Assembly: GCF_018070325.1 (NCBI RefSeq)
Contig: NZ_JAGPXY010000040.1
Coordinates: forward strand, 1-57,141
Direction: 5' to 3'
Length of the DNA: 57,141 nt
DNA from: Micromonospora sp. H61
GTDB taxonomy: Bacteria; Actinomycetota; Actinomycetes; Mycobacteriales; Micromonosporaceae
Position numbers and translations under genes: made by a program. Numbering within the stretch: the stretch's first letter is position 1; each line of letters opens with the position of its first letter. Below, piece after piece: positions 17,548 through 25,047 of this stretch. The notes below the pieces were generated by a model that saw only the letters and a list, made by a program, of their open reading frames with translations, was not told the DNA's origin and did no database searches.

Positions 17548-17847
17548 TCAGCGAGGCGGCTGACCCGGGTCGTTCGGGTGCGGCGTCAACGGCGTGACGG
17601 TCTCGCGCCGCCAGGCGCGCAGCGGCATCGACGCGAGCACGGCCTCCAGCTCGTCGGCGTCGGCGGCCTGGAACAGCCCCCACGTACGCCACTCCCCCGG
17701 CGCCAGCGGCGGCCGCCACAGCCGCAGAAGGCTGCCCTGGGCCGTCAGCTCGGCCGATCGCGCCGCCTCTCGCGCGCGCATGTCGGCGACCCCGTCCTCC
17801 GACGTTCCCCGCGGCACCGTCGTCACCATGTCAACCAGAAACTCCAC
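17548..17847 (-). CDS. muconolactone isomerase-like small protein
   Basis: 99 residues from GTG 17847, 8 nt after GGAGG. VEFLVDMVTTVP at the start, EAARSAELTAQGSLLRLWRPP and WGLFQAADADELEAVLASMPL follow the muconolactone delta-isomerase / YCII dimeric ferredoxin-like fold. No beta-ketoadipate pathway genes are nearby, so a true muconolactone isomerase is unlikely; many actinobacterial members are of unknown function. A 64-nt gap separates it from the SnoaL-like gene, perhaps one transcript. Confidence 0.7.
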   Translation of the reverse strand: MEFLVDMVTTVPRGTSEDGVADMRAREAARSAELTAQGSLLRLWRPPLAPGEWRTWGLFQAADADELEAVLASMPLRAWRRETVTPLTPHPNDPGQPPR

Positions 17848-17942
17848 GCGCCCATCCTCCGGCGGCCGGCCGGGCAGCACGCCAGGAACCCCGTTTCGGG
17901 TGGCGATCGTCTCCCCTCCCACGCCGCCAGCGCAGGCCGAGG

Positions 17943-18590
17943 TCAGTCGGGGTCGCGCACCCGGATCCGTACCGCCCGGGCCGCACCCACCGCCGCGACC
18001 AGCACCGCGTGCCGGGGCTCCGGCACGTCGAGCAGCCGCTCCGCCCGCAACGGCACCAGCGGGGCCAACCGCCGGTCGGCCAGCACCCCGTCCACCGCCC
18101 GCCGGTCACCGCCGCAGACGAGGGCCGCCAGCCTCGACGCCTCCGGCAACAGCAGCCGTACGGCCAGGTCCGCCGCGTCACCCAGCGCCGCCTTCGCCTG
18201 GTTGTCACGCCGGCGGGCGAACCGGTGCTGCGACCATCCCCCCGCAGCGGTGCGCCCCTGCACGTACCGGGTGTCCACCTTGGAGACGACGAGGTCGGCG
18301 CCCTCGGCCACCCCGAGCGCCACGGCGCCCTTGCGGGCCAGCAGCAGGCCGATCCGGCGGGGCATCACGGCGGAGGCCACGAACCCGGCCACATCCACGC
18401 CCGCCGGCGCACCCGGTGGGGCGTACAGCTCGGCGGTTGCCCCGTCCGGGGCGGCGAGCAGCAGGCCGTACTCCTGGGCGCTGGTGGTGGGCGGGCCGTG
18501 CCGGTCGGCGAAGCCCTCGACCCACCGGCCGACGCGGGCCGGGTCGACCTCGACCCACCGGCCTCCGCCGGCTGCGGGTCGACTGGTCAT
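17943..18590 (-). CDS. acVLRF1-type peptidyl-tRNA hydrolase
   Basis: 215 residues. The motif AAGGWSQHRFARRRDNQ (about 118-134) is the signature of actinobacterial VLRF1 proteins, relatives of eukaryotic Vms1/ANKZF1 and eRF1, where the loop with Gly and Gln promotes release of nascent chains from tRNA. Expected to act in the cytosol on stalled large subunits. The start ATG 18590 is 6 nt after TACGGT, a leaderless arrangement. Upstream on the strand is the LysE-type gene, separated by 134 nt. Confidence 0.85.
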   Translation of the reverse strand: MTSRPAAGGGRWVEVDPARVGRWVEGFADRHGPPTTSAQEYGLLLAAPDGATAELYAPPGAPAGVDVAGFVASAVMPRRIGLLLARKGAVALGVAEGADLVVSKVDTRYVQGRTAAGGWSQHRFARRRDNQAKAALGDAADLAVRLLLPEASRLAALVCGGDRRAVDGVLADRRLAPLVPLRAERLLDVPEPRHAVLVAAVGAARAVRIRVRDPD

Positions 18591-18596
18591 CGCCCG

Positions 18597-18602
18597 ACCG
18601 TA
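18597..18602 (-). promoter_or_regulatory. -10 box TACGGT of acVLRF1 gene, leaderless
   Basis: TAnnnT hexamer 6 nt from the ATG start, with no ribosome-binding sequence in between. Confidence 0.45.
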
Positions 18603-18724
18603 CGGCACAGCGGACCCACCCGGGCCCCCGGGCGGGTTCGCGGGCCCTACCGGGCCACGCCGCCGACCCGGCGCGGTCGGGCCTCGGTCGGGTGGCTGAG
18701 CCGTCGGATGGTTGCCGTGACCGT

Positions 18725-19357
18725 TCAGCCTGGCAGTAGCGCGGCCACCGCCAGCGCGGCGATCAGCGCGCTGGAGACCAGGCCGGTGACCAGTCTGCCG
18801 CGCGGCCCGGTCAGCGCCCGGCCGACCACGGTGCCACCGCCGGCGACGACCAGTTGCCAGCTCGCCGACGCCAGGAACACCCCGGCCACGAAGAGCGCCA
18901 CCGGGACCATGCCCGAGTCGGCAGTGTCCCGGCGGCCGAGCACCAGGGCGGTGAAGTAGAGCACCGTCATCGGGTTCAGCAGGGTCAACCCGAGCAGCGC
19001 CGCGTAGGCCCGCCCCGGAGTGCTCATGCCCCCACCGTCGCGTGCCGTCGGCTGTCGCTGTGAGCGGTGCGCGGACCACGTCCGCCACAGGCCGTGCCCG
19101 GCGAGACCGAGCAGGACCACGGCGGCGACCACTCGCAGTGGCCCGGCGACCGGCGCGATGATTCCGGCCAGGCCGGCGCCGCCGAGCACTGCCACCAGCG
19201 CGTAGAGCCCGTCGGCCGTCGCCACGGCGAGCGCCGCGGCCGCACCAACCCGGAACGAGGTACGGGCGCTGAGCCCCAGGATGAGGATCGCGATCGCGCC
19301 GACGGGAATGGCGACGCCGTAGCCGGCCACGAGACCGGCGAGGAACGCCCCGCTCAC
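18725..19357 (-). CDS. LysE/RhtB-type amino-acid exporter
   Basis: 210 residues, six TM helices: about 5-25 (LVAGYGVAIPVGAIAILIL), 38-58, 65-85, 118-138 (LLGLTLLNPMTVLYF), 148-168, 185-207. PVGAIAILI near the N-terminus and NPMTVLYFTAL are the family's conserved Pro-containing segments. Exports amino acids or related amines; substrate not readable. A basic cytoplasmic loop (residues 90-112, AHRSQRQPTARDG) is longer than usual. GTG start at 19357. Confidence 0.85.
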   Translation of the reverse strand: MSGAFLAGLVAGYGVAIPVGAIAILILGLSARTSFRVGAAAALAVATADGLYALVAVLGGAGLAGIIAPVAGPLRVVAAVVLLGLAGHGLWRTWSAHRSQRQPTARDGGGMSTPGRAYAALLGLTLLNPMTVLYFTALVLGRRDTADSGMVPVALFVAGVFLASASWQLVVAGGGTVVGRALTGPRGRLVTGLVSSALIAALAVAALLPG

Positions 19358-19517
19358 GACGGCGGGCGCGGGATCGAGGCGGGCCGGGGCCTGGTGCGCT
19401 GTCGACGCACGGCAGTGGCCGCACGGACAGGAACCTGCAACGGGTACGCCTCAATCACACGCGCATCCTCCGCGCCGGACCCGCGCCCCGCCACCGATTT
19501 TCCCCGCGCCCCGCGCC

Positions 19518-19568
19518 AATCAGGTTGTAGTGGCCTCGGTGTGTCGTCGAGGCCACTACAACCTGATT
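19518..19568. repeat. dispersed palindromic element, family A copy 1
   Basis: A perfect 21-bp inverted repeat (arms 19518-19538 and 19548-19568) with a 9-nt loop; core GGTTGTAGTGGCC. Followed by a tail GAGCGTGATCTTGG. The same right half and tail recur near 28368 and 50934. Lies between the TIGR03086 gene's stop and the lysE start, where it could also terminate transcription. Confidence 0.75.
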
Positions 19569-19615
19569 GAGCGTGATCTTGGAGTGTTCAGGGCAGATCA
19601 GTGACGCACTCCGGG

Positions 19616-20206
19616 TCAGCGGGGGTCGCGACCGAGGTAGGAGAGCAGGGCGGCGACCTCGTCGGCCTCCGGAGCGCTGTCGATCGCCGGGGCGTACGCG
19701 CCGTAGGCCCGCAGCGGCTCGACGATCTGCCGGGCCACCACCAGCAGGGGTCGGGCCAGTTCGGCGGTGAGTGGGGACGGCTGGCCGGTGGCCGCCGCGA
19801 TGTCCCAGGCGTGCACTGCGGCATCGAGGGCGCACGCCACGGCGCCGACCTCGGCCGGCAGTTTGCCCTGGGGCAGCGGCGTGGGCACCTCCGGGTCGTC
19901 GTCGGCGACACCGTTCCAGGCCCGAGCGGACGCGTCGAGGGCGGCGCGCAGGCCGGCGAGCTTGTCACCGTGGACCTGACCGGAGGGCGCGAACGGGTCC
20001 TCCGCCGGCCCTGGCCCGCCGTCGATCGCCGCCGCGAAGGCGAGTTGGTCGCCGACCGCGTGCTGGAGCACCTGGGTGACGTTCCACCGCTCGCACGGGG
20101 TGGGCCGCTCCCAGGCGTCGACCGGAACCCCCTCGACTGCCGTCCGAAGCGCCTCGTGCGCCTCCTCGAGCACGGTCCGCCACTGCCCCGCCGCCGTCTC
20201 GCTCAT
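19616..20206 (-). CDS. TIGR03086-family protein (DinB/mycothiol-dependent fold)
   Basis: 196 residues; ATG 20206 is 7 nt after GAGGG (20209 also possible). DinB-like four-helix fold with putative metal histidines in VLQHAVGDQLAF and DAAVHAWDIAAATG, and TPCERWNVTQ near residue 36, all typical of TIGR03086. The wider family includes mycothiol-dependent maleylpyruvate isomerase and bacillithiol transferases; a mycothiol-using enzyme is plausible in an actinobacterium, but the substrate is unknown. Confidence 0.8.
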   Translation of the reverse strand: MSETAAGQWRTVLEEAHEALRTAVEGVPVDAWERPTPCERWNVTQVLQHAVGDQLAFAAAIDGGPGPAEDPFAPSGQVHGDKLAGLRAALDASARAWNGVADDDPEVPTPLPQGKLPAEVGAVACALDAAVHAWDIAAATGQPSPLTAELARPLLVVARQIVEPLRAYGAYAPAIDSAPEADEVAALLSYLGRDPR

Positions 20207-20390
20207 CATCCTGCCCTCTCTGCCGGCTTCCAGCGAGCTTCCCACCCGCTGTCGGAGCGGAATGTTCCGATCCGTTTGACGAGTTCAGCTTAGCAGACCG
20301 GAACGATCCGTTCCACTACTTTCGGGCTGGACTGGAAACGCGTCGAGCGCGGTACCCAGACGGGTAACCGCGCTCGACGAAGTGATCGGG

Positions 20391-20837
20391 TCAGACGTTG
20401 AAGCCGAGGGAGCGGAGCTGGTCCCGACCCTCGTCAGTGATCTTGTCCGGGCCCCACGGCGGGAGCCACACCCAGTTGATCCGGATGTCGTTGACCAGGC
20501 CGCCGCCGGGGCCAGTGGTCAGCGCCTGCCGGGTCTGGTCCTCGATGACGTCGGTCAGCGGGCAGGCCGCCGAGGTGAGCGTCATGTCCAGGGTGGCGAC
20601 GTTCTCGTCGTCGACGTGGACGCCGTACACGAGGCCCAGGTCGACCACGTTGATGCCGAGCTCCGGGTCGACGACGTCCTTCATCGCCTCCTCGATGTCG
20701 GCGATCATGGCCTTGCTGACGCCGCCCGCGGGAGCGGCGGCGTCACCGGTGCCATCGGTCGTCGCGGCGTCGGTCTGCGGCACCACTGTGGTGTCACCGG
20801 CCTCCGGCGTCGCCTCAGTAGCGGTGTTCTCGCTCAT
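20391..20837 (-). CDS. sufT: SufT-type Fe-S assembly factor (MIP18/DUF59)
   Basis: 148 residues; ATG preceded by GGAGGGA. An acidic, Ala/Thr-rich N-terminus of about 50 residues is followed by the DUF59 domain: MKDVVDPELGINVVDLGLVYG, then TSAACPLTD with the single conserved Cys, and VWLPPWGPDKITDEG. It supports Fe-S cluster maturation or transfer. Last gene of the suf operon, joined to sufU through a 75-nt mini-ORF that overlaps both. Confidence 0.9.
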   Translation of the reverse strand: MSENTATEATPEAGDTTVVPQTDAATTDGTGDAAAPAGGVSKAMIADIEEAMKDVVDPELGINVVDLGLVYGVHVDDENVATLDMTLTSAACPLTDVIEDQTRQALTTGPGGGLVNDIRINWVWLPPWGPDKITDEGRDQLRSLGFNV

Positions 20838-20908
20838 GCCGTCCCTCCGCTTCGCTCCGTGATGCCACAAGACACCACTGTCACATTCGCTCGCTGACGC
20901 TCGCTCAC
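20834..20908 (-). other. mini-ORF linker between sufU and sufT
   Basis: Twenty-four codons plus stop. Its GTG overlaps the sufU stop (GTGA) and its own stop overlaps the sufT start (ATGA), so ribosomes could pass from sufU to sufT without dissociating. Its ends closely match the linker between tal and pgi at 34675-34746: TGAGCGAGCG at the 5' end and AGCGAAGCGGAG-N-GACGGC at the 3' end. It may be translated or may simply supply the ribosome site. Confidence 0.55.
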
Positions 20909-21378
20909 GCCTTCACCTCCGGACTCACACCCACACCGGCGCGTGCCGCGGCGTCCTTGAACGCCATCCACGGCAGCAGCGCGCACTTGACCCGGGCGGG
21001 GTAACGGGCCACACCCGCGAAAGCAACCCCGTCACCGAGCACGTCCTCGTCCGGCGTGACCTGGCCACGTCCGGACATCAACTCCACGAACGCCTCGTGC
21101 ACCTCGAATGCTTCCCCGGCGCCCCGACCACGCAGCAACTCGTGCAGCACACTCGCCGATGCCTGGCTGATCGAGCAGCCCATCCCGTCGTACGAGATGT
21201 CGTGCAGCACCGTGCCGTCGGTGGCCACCCGGACGGTGACCTCGTCACCGCAGGTGGGGTTGACGTGGTGCGCCTCCGCGACCTGGTCACCCGGGTCGTC
21301 GGCGTCGCGCAGGCCACGCCCGTGCGGGCGCTTGTAGTGGTCCAGGATGATCTCCTGGTAGAGCTGATCGAGCTGCAT
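20905..21378 (-). CDS. sufU: SufU Fe-S scaffold / sulfur-transfer protein
   Basis: 157 residues. Zinc/cluster ligands C43 (NPTCGDEV, with D45), C68 (GMGCSISQ) and a third Cys in VKCALLPW are present, as are the SufU-specific insert VELMSGRGQVTPDEDV. In Gram-positive SUF systems SufU is the zinc-dependent sulfur acceptor for SufS. The ATG overlaps the sufS stop (TGATG), which suits a 1:1 complex. Confidence 0.93.
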   Translation of the reverse strand: MQLDQLYQEIILDHYKRPHGRGLRDADDPGDQVAEAHHVNPTCGDEVTVRVATDGTVLHDISYDGMGCSISQASASVLHELLRGRGAGEAFEVHEAFVELMSGRGQVTPDEDVLGDGVAFAGVARYPARVKCALLPWMAFKDAAARAGVGVSPEVKA

Positions 21379-22682
21379 CAGTCGAACACCTTCCGCACCT
21401 GCTCCAGACCGGCCACCAGAGCGTCGATCTCCTCGGTGGTGGTGTAGAGGTAGAACGACGCCCGGGTCATGGCCGGAACGCCGAACCGGCTGCACACCGG
21501 CTTGGCACAGTGGTGACCAACCCGCACCTGCACGCCGAGCGAGTCGAGCACCTGACCCACGTCGTGCGGGTGCACGTCACCGAGTGCGAACGAGATGGTG
21601 CCGCCCCGACCCACCGGCACTGTCGGACCGAAGATCCGCAGGTCCGGCACCGAGCCGAGAGCGTCCAGCGCGTACGCCGTCAGCTCCTTCTCGTGCCACT
21701 GGATGGCCTGCATCCCGATGCCGGTCAGGTAGTCGACCGCCGCACCGAGCGCGACCGCCTCGGCGATCGGCGGGGTGCCCGCCTCGAAGCGGGCCGGCGG
21801 CGCGGCGAACGTCGAGCGGGCCATGGTGACCGTCTCGATCATCGAGCCGCCGCCGAAGACCGGCGGCATGGCTGCCAGCAGCTCACCCCGACCCCACAGC
21901 ACACCGATGCCGGTCGGACCGCACATCTTGTGGCCGGTGAAGACGATGTAGTCGGCATCCAGGTCGACCACGTCGATGGGCAGGTGCGGCACCGACTGCG
22001 AGCAGTCCAGCAGCAGCAGCGCACCCACCTCGCGGACCCGCGCGGCGATCCGGGAGGTGGCGTTGACAGTGCCGAGGATGTTGGACACGTGCACCAGCGA
22101 GACGATCTTCGTCCGTTCGGTGACCAGATCCTCCAGGCCCGACTCGTCCAGCCGCCCCTGGTCGGTGACCGGGAACCAGCGCAGGGTCGCGCCGGTCCGC
22201 TCACAGAGCAACTGCCACGGGACGATGTTCGAGTGGTGCTCCATCTCGGAGATCACCACCTCGTCGCCCGGACCGAGCCGGAAACGGCTGTCGGCGTCCG
22301 GACGAAGCGAGGCGTTCGAGAAGGCGTACGCCACGATGTTGATCGCCTCGGTGGAGTTCTTCGTGAACACCACCTCGTCGGTGCTCGGCGCGTTGATGAA
22401 CGCGGCGATCTTCGCCCGCGCCCCCTCGTACGCCTCGGTGGCCTCGGTGCCCAGGGTGTGCACCGAGCGCGACACGTTGGCGTTGTGCCGCGCGTAGTGC
22501 TCGTCGAGCACGTCGAGCACCTGGCGGGGTTTGTGCGAGGTGTTGGCGCTGTCGAGGTAGACCAGCGGGTGCCCGTTGATGTCCCGACCGAGGATCGGGA
22601 AGTCGGCGCGCACCCGGGCCACGTCGAAACGCGGCACGTCGTCGTACTGCGGCATCCCCGAGGGGATCGCGATGCTGGTCAT
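21378..22682 (-). CDS. sufS: SufS cysteine desulfurase
   Basis: 434 residues, class V aminotransferase fold. PLP lysine in FTGHKMCGPTGIG, PLP-contacting His in EHHSNIVPW and Asp in LLLDCSQSVPH, and the persulfide cysteine near residue 392 in VGHHCAKPV, with the short SufS-type loop. It removes sulfur from cysteine and passes it to SufU for SufBCD. 20 nt separate it from sufC. Confidence 0.95.
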   Translation of the reverse strand: MTSIAIPSGMPQYDDVPRFDVARVRADFPILGRDINGHPLVYLDSANTSHKPRQVLDVLDEHYARHNANVSRSVHTLGTEATEAYEGARAKIAAFINAPSTDEVVFTKNSTEAINIVAYAFSNASLRPDADSRFRLGPGDEVVISEMEHHSNIVPWQLLCERTGATLRWFPVTDQGRLDESGLEDLVTERTKIVSLVHVSNILGTVNATSRIAARVREVGALLLLDCSQSVPHLPIDVVDLDADYIVFTGHKMCGPTGIGVLWGRGELLAAMPPVFGGGSMIETVTMARSTFAAPPARFEAGTPPIAEAVALGAAVDYLTGIGMQAIQWHEKELTAYALDALGSVPDLRIFGPTVPVGRGGTISFALGDVHPHDVGQVLDSLGVQVRVGHHCAKPVCSRFGVPAMTRASFYLYTTTEEIDALVAGLEQVRKVFD

Positions 22683-22702
22683 CTCGGCAGCGCCTCTCCC
22701 GC

Positions 22703-23476
22703 TCAGGCCTTGGCCGTGCCGGCCCCGGCGGCGTACCGCTCGTAGCCCTCGGCCTCGAGCTTGTCGGCCAGCTCCGAGCCGCCCTGCTCGACGATCCGGC
22801 CGGCCACGAAGACGTGCACGAAGTCCGGCTTGATGTAGCGCAGGATCCGGGTGTAGTGGGTGATCAGCAGCACGCCGGTGTCACCGTTGTCGCGCACCCG
22901 GTTGACGCCCTCGCTGACCACGCGCAGCGCGTCCACGTCGAGACCGGAGTCGGTCTCGTCGAGGATCGCGATCTTCGGCTTGAGCAGCTCCAGCTGGACG
23001 ATCTCGTGCCGCTTCTTCTCACCACCGGAGAAGCCCTCGTTGACGTTGCGCTGGGCGAACGCCGGGTCCATCTGGAGGCGCTCCATCGCACCGCGCAGCT
23101 CGCCGCCCCAGGTACGGAGCTTCGGCGCCTCGCCGTCGATGGCGGTCTTCGCGGTCCGCAGGAAGTTCGCCACCGAGACGCCGGGCACCTCGACCGGGTA
23201 CTGCATGGCCAGGAAGAGGCCGGCGCGGGCGCGCTCGTCGACCGTCATGGCCAGCACGTCCTGGCCGTCGAGGGTCACCGTGCCGCCGGTGATCTCGTAC
23301 TTGGGGTGACCGGCGATCGAGTACGCCAGGGTGGACTTGCCGGAACCGTTCGGGCCCATGATCGCGTGGGTCTCGCCCGACTTCACGGTCAGGTCGACGC
23401 CGGCCAGGATCGGCTTGAGCTCACCCTCGGGCAGCTTGACCGACACCTTCAGGTCGCGGATCTCCAGGGTGCTCAT
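22703..23476 (-). CDS. sufC: SufC, ATPase of the SUF scaffold complex
   Basis: 257 residues, ABC ATPase without membrane domain. Walker A GPNGSGKST, signature FSGGEKKRHE, Walker B AILDETDSGLD (Asp in place of Glu-Pro as normal for SufC), H-loop ITHYTRIL. It drives cluster assembly on SufBD. Its ATG overlaps the Rieske stop by one base (TAATG). Confidence 0.95.
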   Translation of the reverse strand: MSTLEIRDLKVSVKLPEGELKPILAGVDLTVKSGETHAIMGPNGSGKSTLAYSIAGHPKYEITGGTVTLDGQDVLAMTVDERARAGLFLAMQYPVEVPGVSVANFLRTAKTAIDGEAPKLRTWGGELRGAMERLQMDPAFAQRNVNEGFSGGEKKRHEIVQLELLKPKIAILDETDSGLDVDALRVVSEGVNRVRDNGDTGVLLITHYTRILRYIKPDFVHVFVAGRIVEQGGSELADKLEAEGYERYAAGAGTAKA

Positions 23477-23802
23477 TATCGGGTCACTCCATTACTCGGC
23501 GTCAGGCTGAGGTAGATGTCGCCGTCGCGGACTTCGACGGGGTAGACGGGGACGGGTTCGGTGGCGGGCAGGCCGGTCGGCTCGCCGGTGCGCAGGTCGA
23601 AGCGCGAGCCGTGCAGCCAACACTCGAGCGTGCAGCCATCGACCTCACCCTCGGAGAGCGCGACCGAGGCGTGCGAGCACTCGTCGTACGCGGCGTAGAA
23701 GCCGCCGTCCTCGCCGTGCACCAGGGCGATCGGCGTGCCGTCGACGTCCGCGCTGATCGCGGTGCCCTTCGGCACGTCCTCGGTGGAGCAGATGCGGATC
23801 AT
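23476..23802 (-). CDS. Rieske [2Fe-2S] ferredoxin of the suf operon
   Basis: 108 residues, soluble. Cluster motifs CSH (YDECSHASVAL) and CWLHGSRFDL give the Cys-His/Cys-His ligands of a Rieske or dioxygenase-type ferredoxin; neither disulfide cysteine is present, as in non-heme oxygenase ferredoxins. The ATG at 23802 overlaps the sufD stop (TGATG); a TTG one codon earlier is not needed. Placement between sufD and sufC is common in actinobacteria and suggests electron supply during assembly, not demonstrated here. Confidence 0.9.
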   Translation of the reverse strand: MIRICSTEDVPKGTAISADVDGTPIALVHGEDGGFYAAYDECSHASVALSEGEVDGCTLECWLHGSRFDLRTGEPTGLPATEPVPVYPVEVRDGDIYLSLTPSNGVTR

Positions 23803-24959
23803 CAAGCGCCCGCCTTGGTCAGCCGGGCCTCGATCGCGTCGCCGAGGCTCTCACGCAGCGACTCCACCGGGATCTTGTTGATCAGCTCGGCGAAGAAACC
23901 ACGCACCACCAACCGGCGGGCCTCACTCTCCGGAATGCCCCGGGCCATCAGGTAGAACAACTGCTCGTCATCGAAGCGGCCGGTCGCGCTGGCGTGGCCG
24001 GCGCCGGAGATCTCGCCGGTCTCGATCTCCAGATTGGGTACGGAGTCCGCCCGCGCGCCGTCGGTGAGCAGCAGGTTCCGGTTGATCTCGTACGTGTCGG
24101 TGCCGGTCGCCTCGGCCCGGATGAGCACGTCGCCCACCCAGACGGTGTGCGCGCTCTCGCCCTGCAGAGCGCCCCGGTAGCCGACGTAGCTGCGGCAGTC
24201 CGGGACGCTGTGGTCGACCAGCTGCCGGTGCTCCAGGTGCTGGCCGGAGTCGGCGAAGTAGACGCCGTACAGCTCGGCCTCGCCACCGCGCCCGGTGTAT
24301 TCCACGCTGGTGAACTGCCGGACCAGGTCGCCACCCAGGGACACCTGGATGTGGATGACCCTGGCGTCCCGGCCCAGCTTGATCTTCAGGTGCTGGGCCT
24401 GGACCGCGTCGTCGGCCCAGTCGGCGACCGTGACCAGCGTCAGCTTCGCGCCGTCGGCCACGGCGACCTCGACGTTGTCGGCCAGAGTGGCCGACCCGAC
24501 GTGCTCCAGAACCACTGTCGCCTCGGCGAACCGGCCCACCTCGACGAAGGTGTGACCGAACGCCGGCTGCTCGACGCCCTCGCCGACCACCCGCAGCCGC
24601 ACCGCCTCACCCAGCACCACGTCGGGGGCCACCCGCAGCAGCAGGGCGTCGGCGGCGGCACCGTAGGCCAGCGCGCTGACCCGGTCGACCGGGATCAGCA
24701 CGCTGCCGACCCGCTCGTCGTCACGGCCGACCCGGGTGATGGCGACGCCCTCGGGCAGGTCACCGTACTCGTGTCGGACCGCGCCGGTCGCGGCCGGCGC
24801 CTCGTCCGACGACTCGCTGGTCAGGCCGCGGAGGCGCTTGAGCGGGGTGAAACGCCACTCCTCCTCCAGGCCGGTGAGGGCCGGGAAGTCGGCGACGTCG
24901 TACGAGCGCAGCGCCTGCGACTTGGTGCTGGGCGGCGGCGCGGAAGCCTGGGTAGTCAT
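23802..24959 (-). CDS. sufD: SufD, SUF scaffold component
   Basis: 385 residues, right-handed beta-helix scaffold paralogous to SufB. The core runs through HVGSATLADNVEVAVADG and IHIQVSLGGDL to DHSVPDCRSYVGYRGALQGES; the C-terminal segment GHASATGRFDDEQLFYLMARGIPESEARRLVVRGFF is diagnostic. The ligand His of E. coli SufD appears to sit in the GHASATG stretch. The start follows AAGGAAG. The 88-nt gap to sufB contains a small hairpin. Confidence 0.93.
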   Translation of the reverse strand: MTTQASAPPPSTKSQALRSYDVADFPALTGLEEEWRFTPLKRLRGLTSESSDEAPAATGAVRHEYGDLPEGVAITRVGRDDERVGSVLIPVDRVSALAYGAAADALLLRVAPDVVLGEAVRLRVVGEGVEQPAFGHTFVEVGRFAEATVVLEHVGSATLADNVEVAVADGAKLTLVTVADWADDAVQAQHLKIKLGRDARVIHIQVSLGGDLVRQFTSVEYTGRGGEAELYGVYFADSGQHLEHRQLVDHSVPDCRSYVGYRGALQGESAHTVWVGDVLIRAEATGTDTYEINRNLLLTDGARADSVPNLEIETGEISGAGHASATGRFDDEQLFYLMARGIPESEARRLVVRGFFAELINKIPVESLRESLGDAIEARLTKAGA

Positions 24960-25010
24960 TTCTTCCTTGGTCTGTCTGTTCCGTGACGACGAGTTGGGGC
25001 CAGGTGTGAC

Positions 25011-25028
25011 GGGCCGAGGTTCCGGCCC
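25011..25028 (-). other. small hairpin between sufB and sufD
   Basis: Stem GGGCCG/CGGCCC with a 6-nt loop, extended by one C-G pair, in the only sizeable gap (88 nt) of the suf operon. It could stabilise or partly terminate the upstream message and so set SufB:SufD ratios; that is speculation. Confidence 0.35.
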
Positions 25029-25047
25029 GCCACGGGGAGCGGCGGCG

